Below are positions 32,515 through 44,245 of a stretch of DNA of 64,000 bases, in pieces. Position 1 is the first letter of the stretch. Each line of letters opens with the position of its first letter. Below the pieces are notes generated by a model. The model searched no databases. It saw only the letters and a list, made by a program, of their open reading frames with translations, and was not told the origin of the DNA. The stretch is from Chionoecetes opilio (taxonomy: Eukaryota > Arthropoda > Malacostraca > Decapoda > Majidae). Made by a program: the position numbers and the translations under genes. The stretch is from NCBI GenBank assembly GCA_016584305.1, contig JACEEZ010024172.1, forward strand, positions 262,126-326,125, written 5' to 3'.

Positions 32515-32651
32515 AATAGGTGATTGTGGCAAGGAGTGTTCATCAATTTTGAGATAAGCTAAATATATACAGATACAGTGACAGCACCCCATGGTTACAG
32601 AACAGACCCTATGCGCTACAACTGAAGTGAACACCCTGCGTCAACACTCAC

Positions 32652-32800
32652 AGTGGGACAGAGGAGGCTGCCCGCTGGCCATCAGACCGTCACACAGCTG
32701 GATGATCTTGGGCACTCCGATGATGCTCTTGCTGTGGTGGCGCTCGTAGGACAGCAGCACCAGGAACCGGAACATGGAGGGAATCAGCTCCTCCGCCTGC
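32652..32800 (-). CDS. htt: huntingtin window exon 18
   Basis: Phase 2 in, phase 1 out. Acceptor CCGTGCACAG, donor CACT/GTGAGT. LVLLSYERHHSKSIIGVPKI then IQLCDGLMASG is near-identical to the human protein. Confidence 0.97.
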
Positions 32801-32828
32801 CTGTGCACGGGGGAAGCAAAACACACAG

Positions 32829-32870
32829 TAAGAACATAAGAAAATAAGGAAGCTACAAAAGGCCGTGAAC
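32829..32870. repeat. dispersed 'aagaacataaga' repeat, short copy
   Basis: gtaagaacataagaaaataa then aggaagctacaaaaggccgt; matches the 18800 copy. Confidence 0.55.
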
Positions 32871-33024
32871 GTTCCTGTAACACAAGAACACACACAATAC
32901 ACAAGAACACACACAATATGAAAAACACACACACATAAGCACAAGATAATGACATATGATAAAGAAGGTATTTTAACGACCCACTGACCCAAACAATACA
33001 TCAACTACCCAAATATGCAGTACC

Positions 33025-35845
33025 ACAACCATCATACAACCACCTAACACCCTCCACAACCATCTAACACCCTCCACAACCATCTAACACCCTCCACAAC
33101 CATCTAACACCCTCCACAACCATCTAACACCCTCCACAACCACCTAACACCCTCCACAACCATCTAACACCCTCCACAACCATCTAACACCCTCCACAAC
33201 CATCTAACACCCTCCACAACCATCTAACACCCTCCACAATCATCTAACACCCTCCACAACCATCTAACACCCTCCACAATCATCTAACACCCTCCACAAC
33301 CATCTAACACCCTCTACAACCATCTAAAACCCTCCACAACCATCTAACACCCTCCACAATCATCTAACACCCTCCACAACCATCTAACACCCTCCACAAT
33401 CATCTAACACCCTCCACAACCATCTAACACCCTCCACAACCATCTAACACCCTCCACAATCATCTAACACCCTCCACAACCATCTAACACCCTCTACAAC
33501 CACCTAACACCCTCCACAACCATCTAACACCCTCCACAACCACCTAACACCCTCCACAACCACCTAACACCCCCCACAACCATCTAACACCCTCCACAAC
33601 CATCTAACACCCTCCACAACCACCTAACACCCTCCACAACCACCTAACACCCTCCACAACCACCTAACACCCTCCACAACCATCTAACACCCTACACAAC
33701 CATCTAACACCCTCCACAACCATCTAACACACTCTACAACCATCTAACACACTCCACAGCCATCTAACACCCTCCACAACCATCTAACACCCTCCACAAC
33801 CATCTAACACCCTCCACAACCATCTAACACCCTCCACAATCATCTAACACCCTCCACAACCATCTAACACCCTCCACAACCATCTAACACCCTCCACAAC
33901 CATCTAACACCCTCCACAACCACCTAACACCCTCCACAACCACCTAACACCCTCCACAACCACCTAACACCCTCCACAACCATCTAACACCCTCCACAAC
34001 CACTAACACCCCCCACAAACCATCTAACACCCTCCACAACCACCTAACACCCTCCACAACCATCTAACACCCTCCACAACCATCTAACACCCTCCACAAC
34101 CACCTAACACCCTCCACAACCATCTAACACCCTCCACAACCATCTAACACCCTTCACAAACATCTAACACCCTCCACAACCATCTAAACACCCTCCACAA
34201 CCATCTAACACCCTCCACAACCATCTAACACCCTCCACAACCATCTAACACCCTCCACAACCATCTAACACCCTCCACAACCATCTAACACCCTCCACAA
34301 CCATCTAACACCCTCCACAACCACCTAACACCCTCCACAACCATCTAACACCCTCCACAACCATCTAACACCCTCCACAACCACCTAACACCCTCCACAA
34401 CCATCTAACACCCTCCACAACCATCTAACACCCTTCACAAACATCTAACACCCTCCACAACCATCTAACACCCTCCACAACCATCTAACACCCTCCACAA
34501 CCATCTAACACCCTCCACAACCATCTAACACCCTCCACAACCATCTAACACCCTCCACAACCATCTAACACCCTCCACAACCATCTAACACCCTCCACAA
34601 CCATCTAACACCCTCCACAACCATCTAACACCCTCCACAATCATCTAACACCCTCCACAACCATCTAACACCCTCCACAACCATCTAACACCCTCCACAA
34701 CCACCTAACACCCTCCACAATCATCTAACACCCTCCACAACCATCTAACACCCTCCACAATCATCTAACACCCTCCACAATCATCTAACACCCTCCACAA
34801 CCATCTAACACCCTCCACAATCATCTAACACCCTCCACAACCACCTAACACCCTCCACAACCACCTAACACCCTCCACAACCATCTAACAGAATCCACAA
34901 CCATCTAACACCCTCCACAACCACCTAACACCCTCCACAACCATCTAACACCCTCCACAACCACCTAACACCCTCCACAACCATCTAACACCCTCCACAA
35001 CCACCTAACACCCTCCACAACCATCTAACACCCTCCACAACCATCTAACACCCTCCACAACCATCTAACACCCTCCACAACCACCTAACACCCTCCACAA
35101 CCATCTAACACCCTCCACAACCACCTAACACCCTCCACAACCATCTAACACCCTCCACAACCACCTAACACCCTCCACAACCATCTAACACCCTCCACAA
35201 CCACCTAACACCCTCCACAACCATCTAACACCCTCCACAACCACCTAACACCCTCCACAACCACCTAACACCCTCCACAACCATCTAACACCCTCCACAA
35301 CCATCTAACACCCTCCACAACCATCTAACACCCTCCAAACCATCTAACACCCTCCACAACCACCTAACACCCTCCACAACCACCTAACACCCTCCACAAC
35401 CATCTAACACCCTCCACAACCACCTAACACCCTCCACAACCATCTAACACCCTCCACAACCACCTAACACCCTCCACAACCATCTAACAACCTCCACAAC
35501 CATCTAACACCCTCCACAACCATCTAACACCTCCACAACCATCTAACACCCTCCACAACCATCTAACACCCTCCACAACCACCTAACACCCTCCACAACC
35601 ATCTAACACCCTCCACAACCATCTAACACCCTCCACAATCATCTAACACCCTCCACAACCATTTAACACCCTCCACAACCACCTAACACCCTCCACAACC
35701 ATCTAACACCCTCCACAATCATCTAACACTCTCCTCACACCCTCCACAACCATCTAACACCCTCCACAATCATCTAACACTCTCCTCACACCCTCTACAA
35801 CCATCTAACAACCTCTACAACCATCTAACAACCTCCTCACACCCT
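33025..35845. repeat. 2.8-kb 20-bp minisatellite (about 140 copies)
   Basis: Unit catctaacaccctccacaac with C/T variants (cacc/catc, aac/aat) and rare length variants; fills the intron between exons 18 and 17. Confidence 0.98.
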
Positions 35846-35867
35846 CCATAACCCCTTCTCAGCTTAC

Positions 35868-36028
35868 TTGATCTGTCCCTCCTCTATGTACTCAAACTGC
35901 TTGATGACGTAGCCAATAAAGATCTGGTCGGAGTCGAGGAGGCAGTAGTTGACGCGGATCTGGACCAGGTGGATCAGCAGCTGCAGGACGGATCTCTGCA
36001 TGCTGACGTCACTGGACACTGTGTAGAG
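35868..36028 (-). CDS. htt: huntingtin window exon 17
   Basis: Phase 0 in, phase 2 out. Acceptor TTCCCCCAG, donor [29 protein letters not shown] then QFEYIEEGQ is among the most conserved huntingtin segments (human [20 protein letters not shown]). The following intron is a 2.8-kb 20-bp minisatellite that starts about 25 bases from the donor. Confidence 0.97.
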
Positions 36029-36051
36029 CTGGGGGAACGAAAGGACGCTGG

Positions 36052-36052
<1 letters not shown>

Positions 36053-36116
<64 letters not shown>
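36053..36116. repeat. (CA)n microsatellite at exon 17 acceptor
   Basis: About 30 CA units 25 bases upstream of the acceptor. Confidence 0.95.
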
Positions 36117-36118
<2 letters not shown>

Positions 36119-36344
36119 ATACAGTAATAATACAGAAATATAAAAAAGTGAGCTTTACTCCTCTATAAATGTTTGGGTATATACTATTCAAAGGATGTTC
36201 AGTTACTGCATCTACTACGTTTATGTGATGAAGAAAAGACACTATCCTTATTCTATATTGATCTTCATATATGGACTACATTATCCGTGGTTTGAATAAT
36301 TTGTACAAGATGCAGATGTTACACCAATGTCTATGTAATTAATG

Positions 36345-36400
36345 TCTTTAGGTTTACGAGTGTACCTCAGGTTCTGTAAAAATACAACTAGATGAATTGA
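36345..36400 (+). mobile_element. short degenerate LINE tail
   Basis: gtttacgagtgtacctcagg and aatacaactagatgaattga resemble the LINE tails elsewhere; coding part lost. Confidence 0.5.
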
Positions 36401-36429
36401 ACTAGATGAAAACACACACACCAAACCAT

Positions 36430-36503
36430 GTCTATACCGATACTACTACTACTACTTCTATTTCTACTACTACTACTGCTACTAGTACTACTTCTACTAC
36501 TAT

Positions 36504-36561
<58 letters not shown>

Positions 36562-36578
36562 GCTACCACTACTATCAT

Positions 36579-36617
<39 letters not shown>

Positions 36618-36629
36618 CACTACTGTCAT

Positions 36630-36684
<55 letters not shown>

Positions 36685-36731
36685 GCTACCACTACTATCA
36701 TTACTACTACTACTACTACCACTACTGTCAT

Positions 36732-36803
<72 letters not shown>

Positions 36804-36814
36804 CACTACTACAT

Positions 36815-36859
<45 letters not shown>

Positions 36860-36871
36860 CACTACTATCAT

Positions 36872-36945
<74 letters not shown>

Positions 36946-36976
36946 TTACTACTACTACTACTACCACTACTATCAT

Positions 36977-37035
<59 letters not shown>

Positions 37036-37108
37036 TTACTACTACTACTACTACCACTACTATATTACTACTACTAACTACTACTTACTACTACTACTAC
37101 TACTACTA

Positions 37109-37140
<32 letters not shown>

Positions 37141-37174
37141 TTACTATACTACTACTACCATACTACTTACTACT

Positions 37175-37210
<36 letters not shown>

Positions 37211-37277
37211 CACTACTATCATTACTACTACTACTACTACTACTACTACCACTACTATCATTACTACTACTACTAAG
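36430..37277. repeat. (CTA)n/(ACT)n trinucleotide microsatellite with accat inserts
   Basis: About 850 bp of ACT units interrupted by ccactactatcatt blocks. Produces poly-Leu/Thr/Tyr frames by composition. Confidence 0.97.
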
Positions 37278-37486
37278 TAACAAGGAATGATGAAAAAGAA
37301 AGACAAAGGATGCAGTAAAGGCTTCGTCTGAGCTAGTTACTCTATCACTTAGCAGAGAAATGTAATTGCCGTCGTATTGAAGGTGTTCTGCGGTAATGTC
37401 ATCGATTCTGCTTATATCTCTATAACATATTAGGTTCTAGTTTTTGTATACCACCTATAAGATGCTGGAGATGGCTGTGAGAACTC

Positions 37487-38447
37487 TACCATAATCACCT
37501 TAAGAGCCTTAACCCCTTGAGGCCCAGAACGTAATTTCCATTGTAGTTTGGGTACCATTAGACAATTTTAATGAGTATAAGCAATATCTTATAGCTATAA
37601 CCTGTTTAGTACCCTTGTCTACCAGCTAATTTGGTATATTCAGTTACTTTTCGTAATTTTATGGCTCGACAACATAATTTTTTTATAGGAATGGAAAGAT
37701 CTGGGCGCGAAGGGGTTAATGACTAGAGGTTCAAAGAGTCTATTGTAATCACCTTGAGAGCCTTGATGACTAGAGGTTCAAAGAGTCTATTGTAATCACC
37801 TTGAGAGCCTTAATGACTACAGGTTCAGAGTCTAATATAATCACCTTAAGAGCCTTAATGACTACAGGTTCAAAGAGTCTATTATAATCACCTTAAGAGC
37901 CTTGATGACTACAGGTTCAAAGAGTCTATTATAATCACCTTAAGAGCCTTGATGACTACAGGTTCAAAGAGTCTAATATAATCACCTTAAGAGCCTTAAT
38001 GACTACAGGTTCAAAGAGTCTATTGTAATCACCTTAAGAGCCTTAATGACTACAGGTTCAAAGAGTCTATTGTAATCACCTTAAGAGCCTTAATGACTAC
38101 AGGTTCAAAGAGTCTATTATAATCACCTTAAGAGCCTTGATGACTAGAGGTTCAAAGAGTCTATTATAATCACCTTAAGAGCCTTGATGACTAGAGGTTC
38201 AAAGAGTCTATTATAATCACCTTGAGAGCCTTGATGACTAGAGGTTCAAAGAGTCTATTATAATCACCTTAAGAGCCTTGATGACTAGAGGTTCAAAGAG
38301 TCTATATAATCACCTAAGACTAATGACGGAGGTTCAAAGTCTATTGTAATCACCTTGAGAGCCTTGATGACTAGAGGTTCAAAGAGTCTATTATAATCAC
38401 CTTAAGAGCCTTAATGACTACAGGTTCAAAGAGTCTATTATAATCAC
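37487..38447 (-). repeat. 47-bp minisatellite made of the exon 16 3' end plus donor
   Basis: About 16 tandem copies of the complement of ACTCTTTGAACCTCTAGTCA, TCAAGGCTCTTAAG, donor GTGATTATAATAG. Each therefore encodes LFEPLVIKALK followed by the splice donor. The array is continuous with the true exon end at 38448 and is interrupted by the MITE at 37513-37715. Confidence 0.96.
37513..37715. mobile_element. TTAA MITE (family A) inserted into the exon-16-derived array
   Basis: 203 bp with exact TTAA on both sides (37509-37512, 37716-37719) and ends ccccttgaggcccagaacg / gatctgggcgcgaagggg. Removing it and one TTAA restores one array unit exactly (..agagccttaatgactagagg..), so the array existed before the insertion. 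Confidence 0.93.
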
Positions 38448-38571
38448 CTTAAGAGCCTTGATGACTAGAGGTTCAAAGAGTCGGATGTAGGAGCTGAGGG
38501 AGGTCTTGTCGTTGCCTCGGCCCAGCGTCTTGAAGAGATTCGAGCTGCTCTTGCGATGGGTCAGGTTGTAG
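38448..38571 (-). CDS. htt: huntingtin window exon 16
   Basis: Phase 2 in, phase 0 out. Acceptor CCATCCACAG, donor AAG/GTGATT. The C-terminal residues IRLFEPLVIKALK are identical to the human protein, preceded by a Ser/Lys-rich loop. Its last codons and donor seed about 16 tandem intronic copies, so choice among many identical donors is ambiguous; the first donor after the exon restores the correct phase. Confidence 0.95.
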
Positions 38572-38617
38572 CTGTGGATGGGAGGACGCGAAATGTGCAC
38601 AACTACCCTCAATGACA

Positions 38618-38829
38618 CTATACTCCCGCACGTTAAGTTGGCAAAAATGGGGTCCTTTCACTCTCCTCTTCCGAACGCATAGGATTGGCTGAGGTGTTGG
38701 GTGTTGGGTGAGAATGCCTTACTCCAAGTTCTGCCCTAAAGCCCCAACACCCAACACCTCAGCCAATCCCGTGTGTTCGGAAGAGGGGAGTGAAGGGGCA
38801 CCAATTTCGCCAACTTAACGTGCAGCGAG
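38618..38829. mobile_element. palindromic MITE (family G), copy 4
   Basis: Ends actatactcccgcacgttaa / cttaacgtgcagcgag, just upstream of the exon 16 acceptor. Confidence 0.87.
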
Positions 38830-39044
38830 TGTACCTTTGTGCTGATTGACTGTATAGAGAACTCATACAGTAATAATACACACACTTACATAGAGGTGGT
38901 GTGAGTAAGATATAGTGATGACATTAAAAGACTCGAGTGGATAAAACTGGATATTGCGACAGGATAATACAAGTCTGACTCTTATTTCTGTACTATACGA
39001 TAACTACCTACATAAACACAAACACACACACACACACACACACA

Positions 39045-39525
39045 CTACTGACTCGGGAGCAAAGAGAAGGTCGATAGGGGAGGGCGGGGCAGGTTGCATC
39101 GAGGGTAGGTTGCATCATTGCCTCTAACTCGCATTAACTTTTTGTATTATTATTATTGTTGTAGTTGTAGTAGCAGTAGTTTATAATAGTGGTAGTAGTA
39201 GTAGTAGTAGTATTAAGACGATGTACGTGTGATAACATGCGAGTTAGAGGCAATGATGCAACCTGCCCCGCTCTCCCCTACACAAGAGGACCTACATAAA
39301 AATTAGGAAAAAGGAGATGCCTGAACAACATAAAGAAGTCCTACAGCTTCCTTCATAGAAATGTAGAAGTTTGGAATGGGCTAAATGAGGTGATATCGGC
39401 AAAAAATGTGCACCAGTTGAAAGAAAGACTGGATAAATGTAGATACGGAGACGGGACCCCACGAGTATAGCTCAGGCCCTGTAAAACACAACTAGGTAAA
39501 TACAACTAGGTAAATACACACACAC
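39045..39525 (+). mobile_element. LINE 3' end fragment with tandem tail
   Basis: Encodes SFLHRNVEVWNGLNEVI then HQLKERLDKCRYGDGTP, typical of the C-terminus of jockey/CR1-type ORF2 proteins, and ends in aactaggtaaatac repeats. Contains the nested MITE at 39077-39278. Confidence 0.78.
39077..39278. mobile_element. TA-flanked palindromic MITE nested in a LINE fragment
   Basis: Ends ggggagggcggggcaggttg / caacctgccccgctctcccc, inner inverted blocks cattgcctctaactcgcat / atgcgagttagaggcaatg. The uninterrupted paralogous LINE at about 18028-18045 (ggtcgatacacaagagg) shows the empty site with a single TA. Confidence 0.9.
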
Positions 39526-39528
39526 AAA

Positions 39529-39646
39529 CTAAATTGGTCCACCCCCCCTTTTTATATTCCCTTACTGTATTATTTATGGGGACTGGCAAATATATGGGCT
39601 TTTTATTACTCCTTTTTTTTTTTTTGCTCTTGGCCAGTCCTTTGTG

Positions 39647-39707
<61 letters not shown>

Positions 39708-39780
39708 CCTGACTGTTACTCCTTTTTATTTTGCCCTTGGCCAGTCCTTTGTGGTGTAAAAAACAAATAAATAAATAAAT
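39529..39780 (+). mobile_element. SINE-like poly(A) repeat with duplicated tail
   Basis: Starts aaactaaattggtccaccc, ends tggccagtcctttgtgatgt and about 40 A/CA. A second partial 3' end follows (39715-39760) with an (AAAT)n tail. Confidence 0.78.
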
Positions 39781-39811
39781 AAATAAATAAACTAAAACAA
39801 ACCATACACAC

Positions 39812-40029
39812 CTGACTGACTCTCCGTCCTGGCACCCCATAGACAGGTCTTCGAGGTCCTTCTCCAGCTGTTTGAGGGGCAGGTTGAAGCACAGGTGATG
39901 CAGGCTGGGTCCCTCCATCCCCCCGCCGCCTGCCTCCGCCCCTTCCCGGGAGTGAGTGTCCCCCGAACCTTTGCGGGACATTTGCTCACACAGGGCCATC
40001 ACGTTGGACCCAAAGAGACACTTCAACAA
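39812..40029 (-). CDS. htt: huntingtin window exon 15
   Basis: Phase 0 in, phase 2 out. Acceptor CGCCGTCCAG, donor CAG/GTGTGT. LLKCLFGSNVMALCEQMSRK matches human QLLKTLFGTNLASQFDGLS, followed by a Gly/Glu-rich loop and GPSLHHLCFNLP (human GLYHYCFMAP). Confidence 0.94.
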
Positions 40030-40037
40030 CTGGACGG

Positions 40038-40955
40038 CGAGGTGGCGAGAAAAGAACGAATTTAAGAAATAAATCAGAAAGGAAGAAATTAAGAAATAAA
40101 TCGGAAAGGAAGAAATTAAGAAATAAATCGGAAAGCAAGAAATTAAGAAATAAATCGGAAAGGTAGAAATTAAGAAATAAATCGGAAAGGAAAAAATTTA
40201 GAAATAAATCGGAAAGGAAGAAATTAAGAAATAAATCGGAAAGGTAGAAATTAAGAAATAAATCGGAAAGGAAGAAATTAAGAAATAAATCGGAAAGGAA
40301 GAAATTAAGAAATAAATCGGAAAGGAAAAAATTAAGAAATAAATCGGAAAGGAAGAAATTAAGAAATAAATCGGAGAGGTAGAAATTAAGAAATAAATCG
40401 GAGAGGAAGAAATTAAGAAATAAATCGGTAAGGTAGATATTAAGAAATAAATCGGAAAGGAAGAAATTAAGAAATAAATTGGAAAGGAAGAAATTAAGAA
40501 ATAAATCAGAAAGGAAGAAATTAAGAAATAAATCGGCAAGGTAGAAATTAAGAAATAAATCGGAAAGGAAAACATTTAGAAATAAATCGGAAAGGAAGAA
40601 ATTAAGAAATAAATCGGAGAGGTAGAAATTAAGAAATAAATCGGAGAGGAAGAAATTAAGAAATAAATCGGTAAGGTAGATATTAAGAAATAAATCGGAA
40701 AGGAAGAAATTAAGAAATAAATCGGAGAGGAAGAAATTAAGAAATAAATCAGAAAGGAAGAAATTAAGAAATAAATCGGCAAGGTAGAAATTAAGAAATA
40801 AATCGGAAAGGAAAAAATTTAGAAATAAATCGGAAAGGAAGAAATTAAGAAATAAATCAGAAAGGAAGAAATTAAGAAATAAATCGGCAAGGAAGAAATT
40901 AAGAAAGAAATCGGAAAGGAAGAAATTAAGAAAGAAATCGGCAAAGGAGAAATTT
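40038..40955. repeat. 27-bp minisatellite at exon 15 acceptor side
   Basis: About 34 copies of gaaattaagaaataaatcgg plus aaaggaa. Confidence 0.96.
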
Positions 40956-41045
40956 AGTGGTCTGTAAGAAAGTGAACTCTACTCCTCTGTAAATGGTAGG
41001 GTATACATGTGCTATTCAAATGATGTTCAGTTACTGCCCTACACT

Positions 41046-41618
41046 TACCCTCTACACCTATACCCACACCCACACCCACTCCCACACACCCACAGCCACA
41101 CACCAACACACCCACAGCCACAGCCACACACCAACACACCCACAGCCACAGCCACACACCAACACACCCACAGCCACAGCCACACACCAACACACCCACA
41201 CCCACAGCCACACACCAACACACCCACACCCACAGCCACACACCAACACACCCACACCCACAGCCACACACCAACACACCCACACACCAACACACCCACA
41301 CCCACAGCCACACACCAACACACCCACATCCCACACACACACCCACATCCCACACACATACCCACATCCCACACACACACACACACACACACATTTCAAC
41401 CACACACACCCCTTCCACCTACACCCACACACACACACACCCACATCTCACCCACACACACCCCTTCCACCTACACCCACACCCACACCCACCCACTTAC
41501 ACCTATACACCCACATCCCACCTACACACCTATAGACCCACATCTCACACACCCACACCTACACCCACATCTCACCCACACACACCCACATCCCACCTAC
41601 ACACCCGCACCCATACAC
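41046..41618. repeat. CCACA-rich compound repeat (cccacagccacacaccaaca)
   Basis: Irregular 22-44-bp units rich in CA; precedes the exon 14 duplication. Confidence 0.92.
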
Positions 41619-41670
41619 CTGCTGGCCACACTGCACAGTGAGGGTGGGCATGAGGGAGGTGACAGCCTTG
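41619..41670 (-). repeat. duplicated 3' end of exon 14 with donor
   Basis: 52 bp matching 41752-41803 with two differences (both purine transitions), encoding KAVTSLMPTLTVQCGQQ and followed by a GTGTAT donor-like sequence. Confidence 0.93.
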
Positions 41671-41751
41671 CACCCACCCACACCCCCCACCTACATACAC
41701 ACACATACACCCACATCCCACACCTACACCACAGAACTCGCACCCACCCAC

Positions 41752-41937
41752 CTGCTGGCCACACTGCACGGTGAGGGTGGGCATGAGGGAGGTGACGGCC
41801 TTGAGGTACTGCAACACCTCGTCCGCCAGCTTGCCAAACTCCACCATGGACGCCACCTCCAGGAGCCGCCCCAGACTGGACAGGGTGACGCGCAGCACGC
41901 CGCACACCCTCTCTGTGGTGCTGTCCTCAAGGGAGAT
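41752..41937 (-). CDS. htt: huntingtin window exon 14
   Basis: Exactly 62 codons, phase 0 both ends. Acceptor GTGTGCACAG, donor CAG/GTGGGT. ERVCGVLRVTLSSLGRLLEV and LADEVLQYLKAVTSL match human GGFLRSALDVLSQILELAT and VEEILGYLKSC. Copies of both its 3' and 5' ends occur in the flanking introns (41619-41670; 42403-42430). Confidence 0.95.
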
Positions 41938-42005
41938 CTGTGCACACCAGGAGGACCAACTTAAGGGTTATAAGGGATCCATTTATTTATATTTTAATTT
42001 TGTTT

Positions 42006-42110
42006 ACACTTGGTTTTTTTGGTTTTTTTACATCACAAAGGACTGGTCAAGGGAAAAAAGAAGAAGTAACAAATAGGCTGCTTAATTGCCAGTCCCTATA
42101 AAGAAGTTGA
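42006..42110 (-). mobile_element. SINE-like poly(A) repeat (minus orientation)
   Basis: Reverse copy: T-run, acatcacaaaggactggtca, then ttgccagtccctataaagaa. Confidence 0.75.
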
Positions 42111-42402
42111 TGGGGATAAATGCTGTGGAGAGAATCTATGGCAGGCAAGAGCAGGCAAGTTGGGATAAATGCTGTGAAGAGAAGACATCAGAGGTCATAT
42201 GGTACTATGACAAAGCATAAAAAAATGGATGGGTTAGAGAGAAAGAGTGAAATGGTGAGGGAAGGGGAGAGGGAATGCAATGTTACAGCAGGAGGGTTTA
42301 ATCAAATGAAAGATGTGTATTGGTTGTAGGAAGATTATAAATTGGGAATTGGGACACGGGGTGAGTAAGGAAAATTTCTTGGAGGCAAATAACTTGACTT
42401 GA

Positions 42403-42430
42403 CTTCCTTGGTGGTGTCCTGAAGGGATGT
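42403..42430 (-). repeat. duplicated 5' end of exon 14 with acceptor
   Basis: ttggtggtgtcctgaaggga then tgt/ctgtgcacaccagga resembles the true exon 14 start gtggtgctgtcctcaaggga gat/ctgtgcacaccagga; the acceptor is identical. Confidence 0.82.
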
Positions 42431-42668
42431 CTGTGCACACCAGGAACTAAGTGACAGGAACAGAACTACTACTACTACAGCTACTCTAAGGAAACAAGAC
42501 TAAGAACAGGTTATAATTGATCCAACAGTAAATATTAGTCTTGTCCACACTGATACCTGATCCTTGGAATTCAGTAAGAGGGTGGCAATGACAGAAGAAT
42601 AGTTATTTATATTTCATCGTGTATCACATTCTCACATCTTCACAGCCCTTCCCTCCCTATCCACGCAC

Positions 42669-42784
42669 CTTATAGTTGGTGTGAGCATTCTTGAGCACGT
42701 CGTACATCTTGATATACTCGGGCATGTGAGCGAAGGAACCCACCGAGCCAGACCTGCCGGGCCGCCGCTCCTTCTCCTCCGAGT
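42669..42784 (-). CDS. htt: huntingtin window exon 13
   Basis: Phase 1 in, phase 0 out. Acceptor CGTTGGCAG, donor AAG/GTGCGT. The acidic/basic start [15 protein letters not shown] leads into [20 protein letters not shown], matching human [20 protein letters not shown]. Confidence 0.95.
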
Positions 42785-42840
42785 CTGCCAACGGGAGGGG
42801 ACGGGTCACCAACTATGCTCCTGACACTACACTGTCAGGA

Positions 42841-43051
42841 CACTCAACCCTCGATTTAACTTACTAAATGGGGAATTGATGTGTCTGTTACTCGAAAATG
42901 TCCGTTGCTTGGTATTCTTTACGGTTTTTTTTTATAGTTTGGTTCGCTTGTCCAGGAGCAGATGGAGGCCGTTAAATCAAGCAGATGGAGGCCGTTAAAT
43001 CAAGCAGATGGAGGCCGTTAAATCCAAAGTCCGCTAAATCGAGGGTAGGTG
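42841..43051. mobile_element. TIR MITE (family E), short copy
   Basis: cactcaaccctcgatttaac / gctaaatcgagggtaggtg with TA on the right. It contains three tandem 25-bp units of gcagatggaggccgttaaat. Confidence 0.82.
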
Positions 43052-43309
43052 TATTTGGAAATGCACCCAACAGACAAACATACAGTTGACTAAACATTTG
43101 CATTAATCTTTTAGGCATACCAGGATCCTATTTAATCCTCTGTTCATATAATTTGTCACAGGTAGATAAGGATAAAGCTCCTCATCAGCATATAGTAAGT
43201 ACATTGGCACACCATTCACAGATAAACAGATTATTGTATGTACTTTATTTAAGCTTTCCATTTACCAACACAGGAAAGAAGATAGGTGGTGAAAAGATAA
43301 AAAATTAAT

Positions 43310-43360
43310 AATAATAATAAAAAAAAAAATAATAATAATAATAATAAAAAGTAAAAAAAA

Positions 43361-43420
<60 letters not shown>
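43310..43420. repeat. A-rich (AAT)n and poly(A) tract
   Basis: About 50 consecutive A plus AAT units. Confidence 0.9.
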
Positions 43421-43492
43421 GATAGATTCATGTTACATAAATTTTTGTAGGATTTTTTTTTAACATTGAATGAGATTTCTTTGCATAAGTAC

Positions 43493-43562
43493 CTCCTTTC
43501 TCCCCTCCGCCCGGTGACTGCTGGCGATTCTTGTCCCCGGACGTGTCTACGCGTGTCCGCCT
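43493..43562 (-). CDS. htt: huntingtin window exon 12
   Basis: Phase 0 in, phase 1 out. Acceptor TATCAACAG, donor GGAG/GTACTT. RRTRVDTSGDKNRQQSPGGG is a basic, disordered linker in the position of human RRKGKEKEPGEQ. Support is positional: correct order, phase and linker composition. Confidence 0.82.
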
Positions 43563-43747
43563 CTGTTGATAGTGTAAGGAATTAAGCTTGGGAGGTTTAG
43601 AATATATTATGTAATTATGTAATGTATGTAGGTCTATAGTTAGGTGTACATTTCCATTTCACTCTTTTCGTTCCCTAGCAAATTCAAGAGGCAGAGATGA
43701 TATCATGTCACGGGTAGCATAGAAGAGAGTAACGAGAGCAGGGGGGG

Positions 43748-43748
<1 letters not shown>

Positions 43749-43792
<44 letters not shown>
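43749..43792. repeat. (TC)n microsatellite at exon 11 donor
   Basis: About 21 TC units. Confidence 0.95.
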
Positions 43793-43801
<9 letters not shown>

Positions 43802-43815
43802 ACCCACACACACAC

Positions 43816-43956
43816 CTTGATAGGAGAGATAGCGGCCGGGGGAGCCAGGGGTGTCAGGGAAGGCCGCGTCCCTGGCACTACGTCCTCCAACACGTGGGAA
43901 TAGATGCTCAGGATCCTCAGGAGATGTTGCACCACACCCTCCGCCATCACCATCAG
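43816..43956 (-). CDS. htt: huntingtin window exon 11
   Basis: Exactly 47 codons, phase 0 both ends. Donor AAG/GTGTGT, acceptor TTCCTTGCAG. HLLRILSIYSHVLEDVVPGT matches human HLLKVINICAHVLDDVAPG and the exon ends SPIK as human SPIR. A (CA)n then (TC)n tract follows the donor. Confidence 0.95.
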
Positions 43957-44037
43957 CTGCAAGGAATAAGATGAGGGTGTAAGCATATGCCACTCAGGGG
44001 TGAAGCAAGCATAATATTCAACACAACATTGCAGTGG

Positions 44038-44098
44038 TCAAGTCAAGTCAAGTCAAGTCAAGTCAAGTCAAGTCAAGTCAAGTCGTCAAGTCAAGTCA
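44038..44098. repeat. (AAGTC)n pentanucleotide repeat
   Basis: About 12 units of aagtc. Confidence 0.95.
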
Positions 44099-44245
44099 AA
44101 AACATTTATTTGCCCAATTAAACTTATGCATCTTGATTAATAAAATATAAAAATTGACATGGCAGAGCTCTTTGAATGAGTCAACATTTTTAAAGAGCTC
44201 CTTTAAACTGGTATTTCTGCCTGTCTGCCTGTCTGTGTGTCTTAC

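Noticed and set aside
33025..35845. Regular 20-bp repeats resembling a CRISPR array
   Set aside because: There are no unique spacers; the units are directly adjacent. It is a minisatellite in a eukaryotic intron.
36406..37276. Poly-Thr/Leu/Tyr frames
   Set aside because: Translation of a trinucleotide microsatellite.
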